Shown: positions 1 through 8,059 of the stretch, piece after piece
Numbering within the stretch: the stretch's first letter is position 1
How the letters are laid out: each line of letters opens with the position of its first letter
DNA from: an uncultured Bacilli bacterium
GTDB lineage: Bacteria; Bacillota_I; Bacilli_A; RF39; UBA660
NCBI GenBank assembly: GCA_934132915.1
Contig: CAKPAK010000026.1
Coordinates: 1-18,647 of the forward strand
DNA: 18,647 bases
Reading direction: 5' to 3'
Made by a program: the position numbers and the translations under genes
Notes under the pieces: generated by a model
What the model saw: the letters and a program-made list of their open reading frames with translations, nothing else
Told to the model about the DNA's origin: nothing
Databases searched by the model: none

Positions 1-3
1 GAG

Positions 4-528
4 ATGATTGGATACCTTCGTCCAGAAGTGGAATGGTTAAAGTGGCTCTCTTATATTCCTGAGTTTCAGCAACAAAAATATATGACATTAGAGAAAAAGT
101 TAGTTTCTGAGGTGTCTTTTGAGGAATTAGAGTTTATTCGGAAATGTCGTTTTATGAAGCGGATGGCATCGTTATTTCAGTTATATAAAGATGGGAATGT
201 TAATGCAAAAGAGTACTCAGAAGTTTATGATTTTATGGCTAGTCATTCTTTAGATGAACTGATGCTCTTTAAGTTATCTTCTTTAGAGTTAGAAATTGCG
301 AAAGAAAGAATTAAATATTATAGTCAGGTTTCTTCCTGTGAATTAGAACAATTTGTTAAGGAGCGTCAAAAGGAAGAGGTTTACTCTAATTTAAATATGA
401 TTGATGCTTATCTTTTGCATGTTGTTTCTCGAATCAATTTTAAAAGAGGATTAATCAAATTGAATGAAGAAATTAATGCGCAAATCAAAGCAAATGAAAA
501 TATGCGGTTTCGTAGTTTACATCGATGA
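4..528 (+). CDS. Hypothetical protein, mostly helical, possibly 5'-partial
   Basis: I do not recognise this 174-residue protein. It is rich in Leu, Glu and Lys with regularly spaced hydrophobic residues, so it looks mainly alpha-helical and cytoplasmic; no signal peptide or membrane segment is visible. The C-terminus is basic (RFRSLHR). Only three bases precede the first ATG and they are in frame with it, so the true start and any ribosome binding site may lie outside the window. It ends with TGA and is followed by a hairpin terminator that also serves the convergent ABC permease gene. Coding-strand G exceeds C, as in the plus-strand gene at the far end. It could be a regulatory or DNA-associated small protein, but nothing in the sequence supports a specific role. 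Confidence 0.7.
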   Translation: MIGYLRPEVEWLKWLSYIPEFQQQKYMTLEKKLVSEVSFEELEFIRKCRFMKRMASLFQLYKDGNVNAKEYSEVYDFMASHSLDELMLFKLSSLELEIAKERIKYYSQVSSCELEQFVKERQKEEVYSNLNMIDAYLLHVVSRINFKRGLIKLNEEINAQIKANENMRFRSLHR

Positions 529-556
529 GGGATTAGTGAGAATTCTAGGGTGTTAA

Positions 557-614
557 AAAAAATACTTATTTTGTTTATTCTTTTTAAGAGAGATTAAACT
601 TGATAAGTATTTTT
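557..614. terminator. Bidirectional Rho-independent-type terminator
   Basis: A perfect 12-bp inverted repeat, AAAAATACTTAT at 558-569 and ATAAGTATTTTT at 603-614, lies between converging genes. The loop is long (about 33 nt) and contains a possible inner GTTTA/TAAAC pairing. Read on the minus strand the stem runs into eight T residues, and on the plus strand into TTTTT. The stem is AT-rich and the loop unusually long, so efficiency is uncertain. Confidence 0.6.
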
Positions 615-623
615 CTTGTGAAA

Positions 624-2678
624 TTATTTTTCTTTCATCATATTTTTACTACAAAAATAGGTAACGAAGAAATAACCGCCATAAATGATAATAATAAAGA
701 TTGCCGTTACAATAATAGAATTTAATAAATTTTCATTACCAAAAGCACTCAAAATAAAGTTACAGAATTTTATGCCAAAGATAGAATGAATAATGGCGAT
801 TAGAAGAGGAAATAGGAAAAAGATGCCAATCTGGCGAAATAAGGCTTGATTAATCATCGCATCATCTACCCCAATTTTTCTTAACATTTTAAACTTTTCA
901 ATGTTATCACTAGATTCAGATAACTCTTTTAAGGCAAGAATCGCCGCGCAGGAAATTAAAAAGATAATTCCTAAATAAAGACCTATAAATGTTACCATTC
1001 CTCCCAAACCAATACTAGCATCCGCAATATAAATTCTTGTTCTGGCTTCTAAAGTTGTATAATGAATATACTCATTTTTTTCCATCGCGAGTACTTTATC
1101 CTCAATTGCTTTTTTCTCCTCCATATTATTTGCTTTATAATTGGCAATCAAGGTTTCACTTTCTATCATCTCATCAAAAACAGCGTCATCTGGAACAATA
1201 AGGAACCCTAAATTGGCATAGCTACTATTCATTTCATAAAAGCCATCCATACATTTTAAATACTTAGGATGATATTCCTTGCCATTTATTTTTATCTTGG
1301 GTTTGTAAGCTAGACCTTCATCTCTTACTTCAGATAATTCTTTATAATTTGCAACCACAATATATTCATCATCCGCTAAGGAATATGTTTTTAAATGAAA
1401 AATTTTAGCGATTTTGTTATAGTCACTTATCCGAATTAAAGACTCAGCCTTATCATAAAGAAGCAAAGGATATTTTTCTTTAGCTGTATCATCATAATAA
1501 TCTCCTAAAGTATCTTTTAATGTTACTTCATTTGTTGTATAAATAGAAAAATCTACCACATCTTTAAAATTCAAATCGACATCAAAATCTAAGTGATTTA
1601 AACTTTCTATCAAACTAATTTTTCCGTCTTCCTGTTTTTCCTTAGAATAAAGACTACCATCTGTCATATTTCTTTTCTTTGTTAGTTCAATATCCGCAGG
1701 TGCTAACTTATTTAAATTGCTAGTAAGAGAATTCTTCATCGACATTGCACTCGATAACACGCAAATCGTAATAAATAACATCAAACAAATAATAGTCATT
1801 GAAAAAGACATGGTATTGATCTTACTAGAAAATTGTCTTAAAGTAAAACTATTTAATTTTCGGTAATAAATACTCTTCATACTCATGACTATTTTTAAAA
1901 CTAAACCAGATATCGACCAAAAGAGAAAGAATGTGGAAACGCCTCCTAAAATAATTGGAAGATAAACATCCGTTGCATTTGTTAATTTGTCAATTCCTCC
2001 TGTTACTAAATAATAAGCATATCCTAAAGTAATACAAGACGAAATAAAGATAATCGTACAAAGATAAGGATTTTTTAATTTTATTTTTTCTGATTTTTTA
2101 TTAGAATGAATTAAATCAATTAACTTACATCGACTGACATTGATGGTATTGAAAATCATCACGACGAAATACATGATACTAAAATAAAGTAGAGTCTTTA
2201 AACAAGCGCCCTTAGAAAAAATAAATTCAAAATTCGTTAAATCTGCTTCAAACATATTTGCAACCAAAATACTCATCAATTGAGAAAGTAAAAAACCAAT
2301 CCCTAACCCAACAACTAAAGAAGCAATCCCAATCATTAAGGTTTCTAAAAATAAAATAAACGAGATTTTCCTCTTACTCATTCCTAAAGTTAGATAAATG
2401 CCAAACTCGCGATTTCGTCTTTTCATTAAAAATCTACTCGCATAAATAATTAGAAAAGCTAAAATAAAAGAAACAAATACACTAACGCTAGAAAGAATAT
2501 TAATAAGAAGTTTGATGATTTCATAAAGAGAAGAAGAAACATTTAACATAACGGTTTGATCCTCAATCGCATTAAAGACATAAAAAATAGCAACGCCTAA
2601 AATTAAAGTAAAGAAATAGATGGTATAATCTTTTATGCTCTTATGAATATTTTTTAGTGATAACTTAAAGAGCATCAT
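624..2678 (-). CDS. BceB-type ABC transporter permease (FtsX-like, antimicrobial peptide resistance)
   Basis: This is the membrane subunit of a BceAB-type peptide-detoxification transporter, 684 residues. Ten membrane segments are arranged as in BceB: one near the N-terminus (about 18-40), then FtsX-like groups at about 55-175, 205-310 and 560-680. A large extracellular domain of about 220 residues lies roughly between 318 and 550; in this family it senses the peptide or lipid-linked target. The motif KRRNREFGIYLTLGMSKRKI following the second membrane segment is typical of FtsX-like permeases. The start ATG at 2678 overlaps the ATPase gene by 14 nt and has a GGTGGTGAT Shine-Dalgarno 4 nt upstream; a second ATG directly follows. 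Family members confer resistance to bacitracin, lantibiotics or similar compounds and signal to a BceS-like kinase. The substrate here cannot be read from sequence. Confidence 0.93.
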   Translation of the reverse strand: MMLFKLSLKNIHKSIKDYTIYFFTLILGVAIFYVFNAIEDQTVMLNVSSSLYEIIKLLINILSSVSVFVSFILAFLIIYASRFLMKRRNREFGIYLTLGMSKRKISFILFLETLMIGIASLVVGLGIGFLLSQLMSILVANMFEADLTNFEFIFSKGACLKTLLYFSIMYFVVMIFNTINVSRCKLIDLIHSNKKSEKIKLKNPYLCTIIFISSCITLGYAYYLVTGGIDKLTNATDVYLPIILGGVSTFFLFWSISGLVLKIVMSMKSIYYRKLNSFTLRQFSSKINTMSFSMTIICLMLFITICVLSSAMSMKNSLTSNLNKLAPADIELTKKRNMTDGSLYSKEKQEDGKISLIESLNHLDFDVDLNFKDVVDFSIYTTNEVTLKDTLGDYYDDTAKEKYPLLLYDKAESLIRISDYNKIAKIFHLKTYSLADDEYIVVANYKELSEVRDEGLAYKPKIKINGKEYHPKYLKCMDGFYEMNSSYANLGFLIVPDDAVFDEMIESETLIANYKANNMEEKKAIEDKVLAMEKNEYIHYTTLEARTRIYIADASIGLGGMVTFIGLYLGIIFLISCAAILALKELSESSDNIEKFKMLRKIGVDDAMINQALFRQIGIFFLFPLLIAIIHSIFGIKFCNFILSAFGNENLLNSIIVTAIFIIIIYGGYFFVTYFCSKNMMKEK

Positions 2679-3432
2679 TTAAATCACCACCCAGTAACGT
2701 TACAACATCAATAATTTTATCAAAAAATTCTCGTCTTGTATCCGTTCCTTTATTAATTTCATTAAAGATTTTTCCATCTTGAATAAAGATAACTCTTGTT
2801 GCATAACTCGCAGTAAAAGCATCATGGGTAACCATTAAAATTGTTGCTTGGATTTCTTGATTTAAATAAGAAAATTTTTCCAATAACATTTTTGCCGATT
2901 TTGAATCTAAGGCTCCAGATGGTTCATCCGCTAAGATAAGTTTAGGATTGGTAACAATTGCCCTAGCACTAGCAACTCGCTGCTTTTGCCCACCACTCAT
3001 CTGATAAGGATATTTCTCTAGTACCTCACTAATATCTAACTCTTTCGCCACTTTCTTTACGCGTTTGTCAATATCATTAGCACTTACATTTTGGATGGAA
3101 AGCGCTAAAGCAATATTTTCATAAGCTGTTAGGGTATCTAATAAATTAAAGTCCTGAAAAATAAAACCTAATTCTTCCCTTCGAAACTGATTCAAACGAT
3201 TTCCTTTTAACTTTGTAATGTCATTTCCTCCTACATAAATATGCCCTGAAGTCACCTTATCAATTGTAGAAATACAATTCAAAAGTGTCGTCTTCCCGCT
3301 TCCACTAGCCCCCATAATCGCAACAAACTCACCTTTTTTTACTTCAAATGATAAGTGATCAATCGCCTTTGTAAGACTAGATTTATTGCCATAATATTTT
3401 TCTATTTTGTCAATTTTTAAAATATTTTCCAT
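2665..3432 (-). CDS. BceA-type ABC transporter ATP-binding protein
   Basis: This is the cytoplasmic ATPase partner of the adjacent permease, 255 residues. Visible motifs in order are Walker [10 protein letters not shown] (about 41-49), a Q-loop in [10 protein letters not shown], the signature MSGGQKQR, Walker [10 protein letters not shown] followed by the D-loop SGALD, and the switch histidine in MVTHD. It matches the MacB/LolD-like class that pairs with FtsX-type permeases. I chose the ATG at 3432 because AAAGGAG stands 7 nt upstream. An in-frame ATG at 3486 would place 18 low-complexity residues before the normal family start and would lie upstream of the likely -10 element. The stop overlaps the permease start, indicating translational coupling. 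A BceR-type box lies about 70 bp upstream. Confidence 0.95.
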   Translation of the reverse strand: MENILKIDKIEKYYGNKSSLTKAIDHLSFEVKKGEFVAIMGASGSGKTTLLNCISTIDKVTSGHIYVGGNDITKLKGNRLNQFRREELGFIFQDFNLLDTLTAYENIALALSIQNVSANDIDKRVKKVAKELDISEVLEKYPYQMSGGQKQRVASARAIVTNPKLILADEPSGALDSKSAKMLLEKFSYLNQEIQATILMVTHDAFTASYATRVIFIQDGKIFNEINKGTDTRREFFDKIIDVVTLLGGDLNDAL

Positions 3433-3454
3433 AATTTTTCTCCTTTCAATCTCT

Positions 3455-3530
3455 ATTTTAATAGAAAAAGAAAAATTAATCGTCATTTTAATCTTACAGA
3501 ATATTACAATTTTGTTATGTAAAATACTGA
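3455..3530 (-). promoter_or_regulatory. BceR-type box and promoter of the bceAB-like operon
   Basis: On the minus strand, TAACAAAATTGTAA at 3517-3504 fits the form TNACA-N4-TGTAA known for BceR regulators. A -10-like TAAAAT lies at 3460-3455, 43 nt further down, with no good -35. The segment TCAGTATTTT just upstream (3530-3521) also occurs upstream of the box in front of the response-regulator gene. The predicted transcript would have a very short leader of about 16 nt. Binding is inferred from the match and from the shared spacing. Confidence 0.6.
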
Positions 3531-3596
3531 AAAATTCGTTTCTTTACTGATAGAAGATTGAATAAAAATGAAAATATCTCCCACGTATTCTTATTC

Positions 3597-4061
3597 CTAA
3601 TTTATCGCATCAACAACGGTATCGATTGCCTTACCAACAAAACTTATCTTTCTTTGGCTAAATACTTCTCCTTGATAAGACAACGTAACCACTGCAACGG
3701 CAATTTCATTTTCTTTGGTATAATTCGTATCTCCCATTAAAGTTGTCCATTCAATCTGAATATCCTCTTTGGTAATCTTTTTATCATATTTTATTTTATA
3801 TTCCATCTTCTTAGTAAAGGCAGAATTTGAACTTGATCTTACTATAATATGATGATCATTTTGATAAACTTTTATGGTATAAAATACTTTATCTTTCTCT
3901 GAGTCTACATAATCTTCATTGGGAGATATCGTTTCTTTCATAATTAAATTCTCTTTTCTTATATCTTCTTTTTGATTACAAATAAAATAATAACCAAGTA
4001 AACAGAAAACAAAGAATACACTTAATAACAAAATGATAATATTCATTCTTTTTTTCTTCAT
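3597..4061 (-). CDS. Unrecognised membrane-anchored protein, 154 aa
   Basis: I do not recognise this family. The protein begins with a basic MKKKRMN, then one strongly hydrophobic segment (about 8-28), followed by an outside-facing soluble part rich in Lys, Asp and beta-type alternations, for example VFYTIKVYQ and AVAVVTLSYQG. The segment has a single Cys in FVFCLLGYYF and no clear lipobox, so I favour a simple N-terminal anchor over a lipoprotein. The start at 4061 is supported by GGAGG 5 nt upstream; an earlier ATG at 4079 has no such site. It sits between the TPM-domain gene and the BceA-type ATPase, so an accessory role in envelope stress is possible but unproven. No terminator is evident between it and the ATPase promoter. 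Confidence 0.75.
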   Translation of the reverse strand: MKKKRMNIIILLLSVFFVFCLLGYYFICNQKEDIRKENLIMKETISPNEDYVDSEKDKVFYTIKVYQNDHHIIVRSSSNSAFTKKMEYKIKYDKKITKEDIQIEWTTLMGDTNYTKENEIAVAVVTLSYQGEVFSQRKISFVGKAIDTVVDAIN

Positions 4062-4103
4062 AAGAACCTCCAATTTCAAAAATTATGATCTAGAATCAAA
4101 ATG

Positions 4104-4131
4104 ATTTTACTATCTTTTATTTTAAAGTTAA
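4104..4131 (-). promoter_or_regulatory. Weak candidate promoter for the membrane-anchored protein gene
   Basis: On the minus strand, TTAACT (4131-4126) and TAAAAT (4109-4104) are separated by 16 nt upstream of the gene starting at 4061. Such pairs arise easily in AT-rich DNA. Confidence 0.3.
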
Positions 4132-4216
4132 GAAAAATCTATATCTTAAATTTCACACAATTTTTTAGAAATATATTTCCTTGTTTTCAAAGCTTTGCCA
4201 ATTTTTTATAGATTAT

Positions 4217-5101
4217 CTAAAATTTTCCTGAGGCACCTCCGCCACCAAAAGAACCACCTCCACCAGAAAATCCTCCTCGAGATGAAGAACGGAAGCGACC
4301 TCCACTAGAATAACTTATATTTACAAAAAAGGCTAATAAGAAGGCTAATGGTTGGTAAGGAAAAAATAAACTTGCTAAAGTAGCAAAACTCAATCGTGAT
4401 AAAATTTGAAAAAGAATAAAACAGAAAAGAAAATAAAAAATTGCAAATTTTATTTTTGATTTATTCTTTTTGAACTGATAATAAACTCTAAGTATCATTC
4501 CCAAAACAAGACCAATTCCTATTCCTAAGTAAGCGTATTTATTTGCTTCCTGTAAAAGATTATCATTTACTGTTGAATCACTTTCTTCTAAGTTTAAATT
4601 TTTGGCCTTAACAATTTCTTGATATATTGCGTCATATCCATTTTTGATTCCACTATCCCAATCATTCTTTTTTAAGGATGGAATCATATCATTATCTCTA
4701 ATTCTTCCTGCCTTACCGTCTGTAATGATTCCTTCTAATCCATATCCTACTTCTATTCTTAATTCTCTTTCTTGATAGGCAATTAAAATTAATATGCCAT
4801 TATTTTCCTCTTTGTTTCCAATTCCAGCCGTTCTAGCAAATTCTAGAGAATAATCTTCTATTGATTTTCCTTCTAAGTTTTTTACTGTAGTAACCACAAT
4901 TTGAATGCCCGATTTTTTTTGTAAGGTAATACTTTTTTTCATAAGATACTCTTTGGTTTGGCTTGTTAGTATCTGGGCATAATCATTTACATAAAAATCA
5001 TTCGTTGGTTTTACTACTGCCTCAACAGAAAAAGGAAAAAAGAAAAGAATAAAAAGAAAGAAAAGTGCTTTACACTTAGTCAAAACTAACTTGTGGAACA
5101 T
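4217..5101 (-). CDS. TPM-domain (YgcG/Psb32-type) membrane protein
   Basis: This 294-residue protein has a signal peptide (residues 1 to about 28, ending SVEA), an extracytoplasmic TPM domain (about 33-160, with VNDYAQILTSQTKEYL and the core ELRIEVGYGLEG), then hydrophobic segments near 188-206, 218-236 and 240-262. It ends in the Ser/Gly-rich tail typical of the family (about 265-294). The function of such proteins is poorly defined; TPM domains are linked to membrane-protein maintenance and often occur next to LemA, as here. I chose the ATG at 5101 because AGGAAAG precedes it and the hydrophobic signal follows correctly. It overlaps the end of lemA by 26 nt, so translational coupling is likely. 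An upstream ATG at 5149 would add 16 residues inside lemA without support. Confidence 0.88.
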   Translation of the reverse strand: MFHKLVLTKCKALFFLFILFFFPFSVEAVVKPTNDFYVNDYAQILTSQTKEYLMKKSITLQKKSGIQIVVTTVKNLEGKSIEDYSLEFARTAGIGNKEENNGILILIAYQERELRIEVGYGLEGIITDGKAGRIRDNDMIPSLKKNDWDSGIKNGYDAIYQEIVKAKNLNLEESDSTVNDNLLQEANKYAYLGIGIGLVLGMILRVYYQFKKNKSKIKFAIFYFLFCFILFQILSRLSFATLASLFFPYQPLAFLLAFFVNISYSSGGRFRSSSRGGFSGGGGSFGGGGASGKF

Positions 5102-5642
5102 TATTCGCACTTTCCTTTGCTTCAAAATATTTTTCATCACTAAACCCAAATAAACGAGCGAATAAAACTTGAGGAAATTTTTTTATTTCTTGATTATAAT
5201 TTTTAACGGCTTCGTTATAATCCTTTCTAGCAACAGCAATTCGATTTTCAGTACCGGCAAGTTCATCTTGCAAATTAATAAAATTCGTATTCGCTTTTAA
5301 ATCTGGATAATTCTCAACAACAACGGTTAGAGCATTTAAAGCATCAGTTAATTTTTGATTTGCTTCCGCTTTATCCTCTACATTTTTTGCTTGTATTAAA
5401 TTTTCACGAGCCGTTGTAACATTATCAATTACCTTTTCTTCATGACTAACATATCCCTTTACTGTACTCACCAAATTAGGAATTAAATCTGCTCTTCTTT
5501 CTAATTGAACAGAAATATCCGCCATTTTATTCTCTACTTCTTCTCTTTTGTTCACCAATCCATTATAAATTCCTGTTAATGTCATAGCAACAATGATAAC
5601 CAGAACAAGAACAACCCCGATCCCCTTTAAGTTACTTTTCAT
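5076..5642 (-). CDS. lemA: LemA family protein
   Basis: This is a LemA-family protein of 188 residues, the usual family length. It has one N-terminal membrane segment (about 7-26) and a long helical cytoplasmic or periplasm-facing body. The family core is plain: VNKREEVENKMADISVQLE, RRADLIPNLVSTVKGY, a TTARENL stretch, VENYPDLKANTNFINLQDEL, and AGTENRIAVARKDYNEAVK. The C-terminal FPQVLFARLFGFSDEKYFEA is also diagnostic. The biochemical role of LemA is not settled; in Gram-positive bacteria it often accompanies TPM-domain proteins. The start at 5642 has GGAGGG 7 nt upstream, and a good promoter lies directly in front, so lemA and the TPM gene form their own unit inside the BceRS-BceAB block. 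Confidence 0.95.
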   Translation of the reverse strand: MKSNLKGIGVVLVLVIIVAMTLTGIYNGLVNKREEVENKMADISVQLERRADLIPNLVSTVKGYVSHEEKVIDNVTTARENLIQAKNVEDKAEANQKLTDALNALTVVVENYPDLKANTNFINLQDELAGTENRIAVARKDYNEAVKNYNQEIKKFPQVLFARLFGFSDEKYFEAKESANNVPQVSFD

Positions 5643-5661
5643 TTTTTATCCCTCCATTAAA

Positions 5662-5690
5662 ATTTTAACATACCGCTATCTAATATGCAA
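5662..5690 (-). promoter_or_regulatory. Promoter of lemA-TPM unit
   Basis: On the minus strand a -35 TTGCAT (5690-5685) is followed by a 17-nt spacer and an extended -10, TGTTAAAAT (TAAAAT at 5667-5662). This is a good vegetative-sigma-type match. The predicted start lies almost on the GGAGGG ribosome binding site, so the leader would be very short. Confidence 0.6.
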
Positions 5691-5725
5691 TATGTCTTTT
5701 TGAATGATTTAAAAATACTTTTTCT

Positions 5726-6742
5726 TTACTTCATCCGATAAAAATCATTATTAGAAAAAATAATTGTAACTTTGGTATATTCTCCTATCTTAGATTCAAT
5801 CTTAATTTTGTGTCCTAACTTTTCGCATAACTTTTTCGCAATATAAAGTCCCATTCCTGTTGATTTTGCTCTAAGTCGGCCATTGCTTCCTGTAAAGGAT
5901 TTTTCAAACACTCTAGGAATATCTCCCTCAGGAATGCCAATTCCATTATCTAAAATACTTAAAAATATTTTATCTCCATCTACTCTTGCTTCTATCTTTA
6001 TTTCTGATGCTACATCTATTCTTTGATACTTAATACTATTATTAATAATCTGGCTTAAAATAAATTCTAACCATTTGGCATCCGTTAAAACCTTTATCCT
6101 TCCTACATTTACCTCTAATTTAACGTCATTTTCTAATAAATCATCCTTCTCCTTTAGGGCAACATTCTTAATTATTTCTTTTAAATCTTTTTCTTGAATC
6201 AAATAATCTCTAGAAGCATTTTCACTTCTTACATAATATAAAATTTGATCAATATAATGATCTAACTTTCGAATTTGCTGAATATAACTCTTCTCAATTT
6301 CGTTTGGATGATTATGATTTAATAAAGTTAAACTAGAAATAGGAATTTTTACTTCATGAATCCACATCTCTACATATTCTTTAAAATCACAAATATTTAG
6401 CCGATACTCATTAATCTTTTCTATCATTGATTTATTAATCTCATATAATGTTTGATAAAAAATCTCTCCTTCATAAAAATTTGGTTGATGGATCATTTCT
6501 AAAATTAAGTATTTTTGATCTAAACTATCTAAAGTACAAACTAGGTCTTGATAAAAGGAATGTTTTTTGAAATAATCAATGAGAAAAAGAAGAAGAAAAG
6601 TAACCACAAAGATTAATATTAAGGCAATTTTTAAAGAGATTTCTACCTTAAAAGCATTCAGTAATAAAATTTCGATAATAAGACTAGTTAAAACAATAAA
6701 TATTTCAACAAATTTATCCCATAAGTATTTTTTTAAACTCAT
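5726..6742 (-). CDS. BceS-type intramembrane-sensing histidine kinase
   Basis: This 338-residue kinase has two membrane helices (about 12-31 and 37-55) joined by only a few residues, so there is no extracellular sensor domain. That is the hallmark of BceS-like kinases, which take their signal from the BceAB transporter. The phospho-acceptor His is at 129 in WIHEVKIPISSL, as in the family. The ATPase domain shows the N-box IINNSIKYQ, the G1 motif ILDNGIGIPEGD, and the G2 region STGMGLYIAKKL. The start ATG overlaps the TGA stop of the response-regulator gene (ATGA), giving tight translational coupling. It presumably phosphorylates that regulator in response to a cell-wall-active peptide. Confidence 0.93.
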   Translation of the reverse strand: MSLKKYLWDKFVEIFIVLTSLIIEILLLNAFKVEISLKIALILIFVVTFLLLFLIDYFKKHSFYQDLVCTLDSLDQKYLILEMIHQPNFYEGEIFYQTLYEINKSMIEKINEYRLNICDFKEYVEMWIHEVKIPISSLTLLNHNHPNEIEKSYIQQIRKLDHYIDQILYYVRSENASRDYLIQEKDLKEIIKNVALKEKDDLLENDVKLEVNVGRIKVLTDAKWLEFILSQIINNSIKYQRIDVASEIKIEARVDGDKIFLSILDNGIGIPEGDIPRVFEKSFTGSNGRLRAKSTGMGLYIAKKLCEKLGHKIKIESKIGEYTKVTIIFSNNDFYRMK

Positions 6743-7401
6743 AATAATTTATACCCCTGTCCTTTTTTCGTCTCAATTCTATCATGAAGATTAAACTCTT
6801 GTAATTTACTTCTTAAACGACTGATATTTACCGTTAGGGCATTGTCATTAATAAATTCATTATTGTTCCATAAATCGGTCATTAAAGCATCTCGAGTCAC
6901 AATCTTTCCTCGATTATTCAAAAGATAAGTAAAGATAATCATCTCATTTTTAGTCAGTTCTAAAATATGTCCCTCTTTTTCTAGCATTCCTTTTTTCGGA
7001 TTAACGATAACCTCATCATAAAATAAATCATCAAGCTTATTCTCCATCCGTTTAAAAATATTTTGAATGCGAAGAAGTAAAATTGTTGGATGATAAGGCT
7101 TGGTGATATAGTCATCCGCCCCACTTGAGATGGATAACACCTCATCCACTTCACTTACTCTACTTGTAACCATAATAACAGGAACATTAGACTCTTTTCG
7201 AATCTCTCTTAATAAAATCTCTCCATTTATGCCTGGTAAATTAATATCTAATAAAATTAAATCCACCTTCGCTTTCTTTATTTCTTCCCTAGCATGTTCA
7301 AAATCAGTAAGCAAAACAACTTGATAACCAGCATTTTCTAATAAAGTTTTTAATTCTAAACGAATAACTTCTTCATCTTCAACAATTAATATCTTCTTCA
7401 T
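6739..7401 (-). CDS. BceR-type OmpR-family response regulator
   Basis: This OmpR/PhoB-type regulator is about 220 residues long. The receiver domain (1-115) begins MKKILIVEDEE and shows acidic residues E8, D9 and E10, the phospho-acceptor D52 in LLDINLPG, the conserved T79, and K101 in YITKPYHP. The C-terminal winged-helix DNA-binding domain (about 125-220) carries ELTKNEMIIFTYLLNNRGKI and NISRLRSKLQEF. The start at 7401 gives the usual family N-terminus; an in-frame ATG at 7413 is an alternative, and neither has a strong ribosome binding site. The gene ends in an ATGA overlap with the kinase. A BceR-type box lies in its own promoter and another lies in front of bceA, consistent with autoregulation and control of the transporter. 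Confidence 0.93.
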   Translation of the reverse strand: MKKILIVEDEEVIRLELKTLLENAGYQVVLLTDFEHAREEIKKAKVDLILLDINLPGINGEILLREIRKESNVPVIMVTSRVSEVDEVLSISSGADDYITKPYHPTILLLRIQNIFKRMENKLDDLFYDEVIVNPKKGMLEKEGHILELTKNEMIIFTYLLNNRGKIVTRDALMTDLWNNNEFINDNALTVNISRLRSKLQEFNLHDRIETKKGQGYKLL

Positions 7402-7440
7402 TTTCTTCCCCATTCTCTTAAAAATTCATCTCACCTACCC

Positions 7441-7504
7441 ATTATAGCACCTTTTTTCTTAAAAATTGACATTCCCATCCAACTTGTATATTACAATTTT
7501 GTAA
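7441..7504 (-). promoter_or_regulatory. BceR-type box and promoter of the bceRS-like operon
   Basis: The minus strand carries TTACAAAATTGTAA at 7504-7491, an exact fit to TNACA-N4-TGTAA. An extended -10, TGCTATAAT (TATAAT at 7446-7441), follows after 44 nt. The -35 position is poor (TCAATT-like), as expected for an activated promoter. The box centre lies about 63 nt upstream of the expected start. TCAGTATTTT (7521-7512) precedes the box, as at bceA. Confidence 0.65.
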
Positions 7505-7522
7505 CACACAAAAAATACTGAT

Positions 7523-8011
7523 TTAGTTGTTCATGATTAGTAAAGAAATAAAGCCAAGAAAAAGAATTGTCCCAATAATTCCTAAGGCATTCAATATTTT
7601 ATTTACCCCTCTATCATCTTTAATGACTTTACTTAAGAAAAGATAAATACCAAGACCAATAAGGGTACCTGTTGTATTAGTAATCACATCAGTAATATCT
7701 GATGCACCAATAGCAAGAATAAATTGCATCGATTCTAAAATAAAACTAAAGATAAAACCACAACCAATAACTTTTTTATTCTCTATTCCTTCCATCTTTA
7801 AAAGAATTCCTAATGGAATAAAGATGAAAACATTATCCAAAACTTCCCGAAGCTGAAATTTGGTCTTTGTAGAATAATAAAATGGAATTAGATTAATCCT
7901 TCTAAATCTCTCTAGTTCTTCACTAAAAAAAGAAAGTTTAAATAGAATAATCCAAATCAATAAGATTAAATAAATTCCTAATAAAATTTTTGTTTTTCTT
8001 TCTTCTTTCAT
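7523..8011 (-). CDS. VanZ-like membrane protein
   Basis: This is a VanZ-family integral membrane protein of 162 residues. Hydrophobic segments lie near 8-25, 60-75, 83-102, 112-127 and 140-160. Family features include NLIPFYYS after the first segment, VLDNVFIFIPLGILL, and FILESMQFILAIGASDITDVITNTTGTLIG, in which the E-x-x-Q and D-x-x-D-x-x-x-N residues are the conserved core. VanZ of the vanA element gives low-level teicoplanin resistance, and other VanZ proteins lower susceptibility to lipoglycopeptides; the mechanism is not fully known. A GGAGAAGG ribosome binding site precedes the ATG. It follows the C39-like peptidase by 48 nt and is probably in the same transcript, behind a VanR-type promoter. 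No convincing terminator separates it from the bceRS-like operon. Confidence 0.9.
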   Translation of the reverse strand: MKEERKTKILLGIYLILLIWIILFKLSFFSEELERFRRINLIPFYYSTKTKFQLREVLDNVFIFIPLGILLKMEGIENKKVIGCGFIFSFILESMQFILAIGASDITDVITNTTGTLIGLGIYLFLSKVIKDDRGVNKILNALGIIGTILFLGFISLLIMNN

Positions 8012-8059
8012 ATTTATTTCCTTCTCCTTTTATTAATTAAAATTCTATTTCAGTATTTT

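Noticed and set aside
6579..6794. Plus-strand frame antisense to the BceS-like kinase and other similar antisense frames (3558-3740, 7130-7324, 12277-12459, 12750-12974, 16637-16867)
   Set aside because: They mirror well-supported minus-strand genes, have no recognisable motifs, and lack convincing ribosome binding sites.
7405..7433. Three-codon leader peptide (MNF-stop) upstream of the bceR-like gene
   Set aside because: The AGGTGAG site is too close to this ATG, and short frames like this arise by chance in AT-rich leaders.
7441..7470. VanR-type TTAAG repeat in the bceR promoter
   Set aside because: Only one copy is present, it lies at a different distance from the -10, and no 11-nt partner exists.
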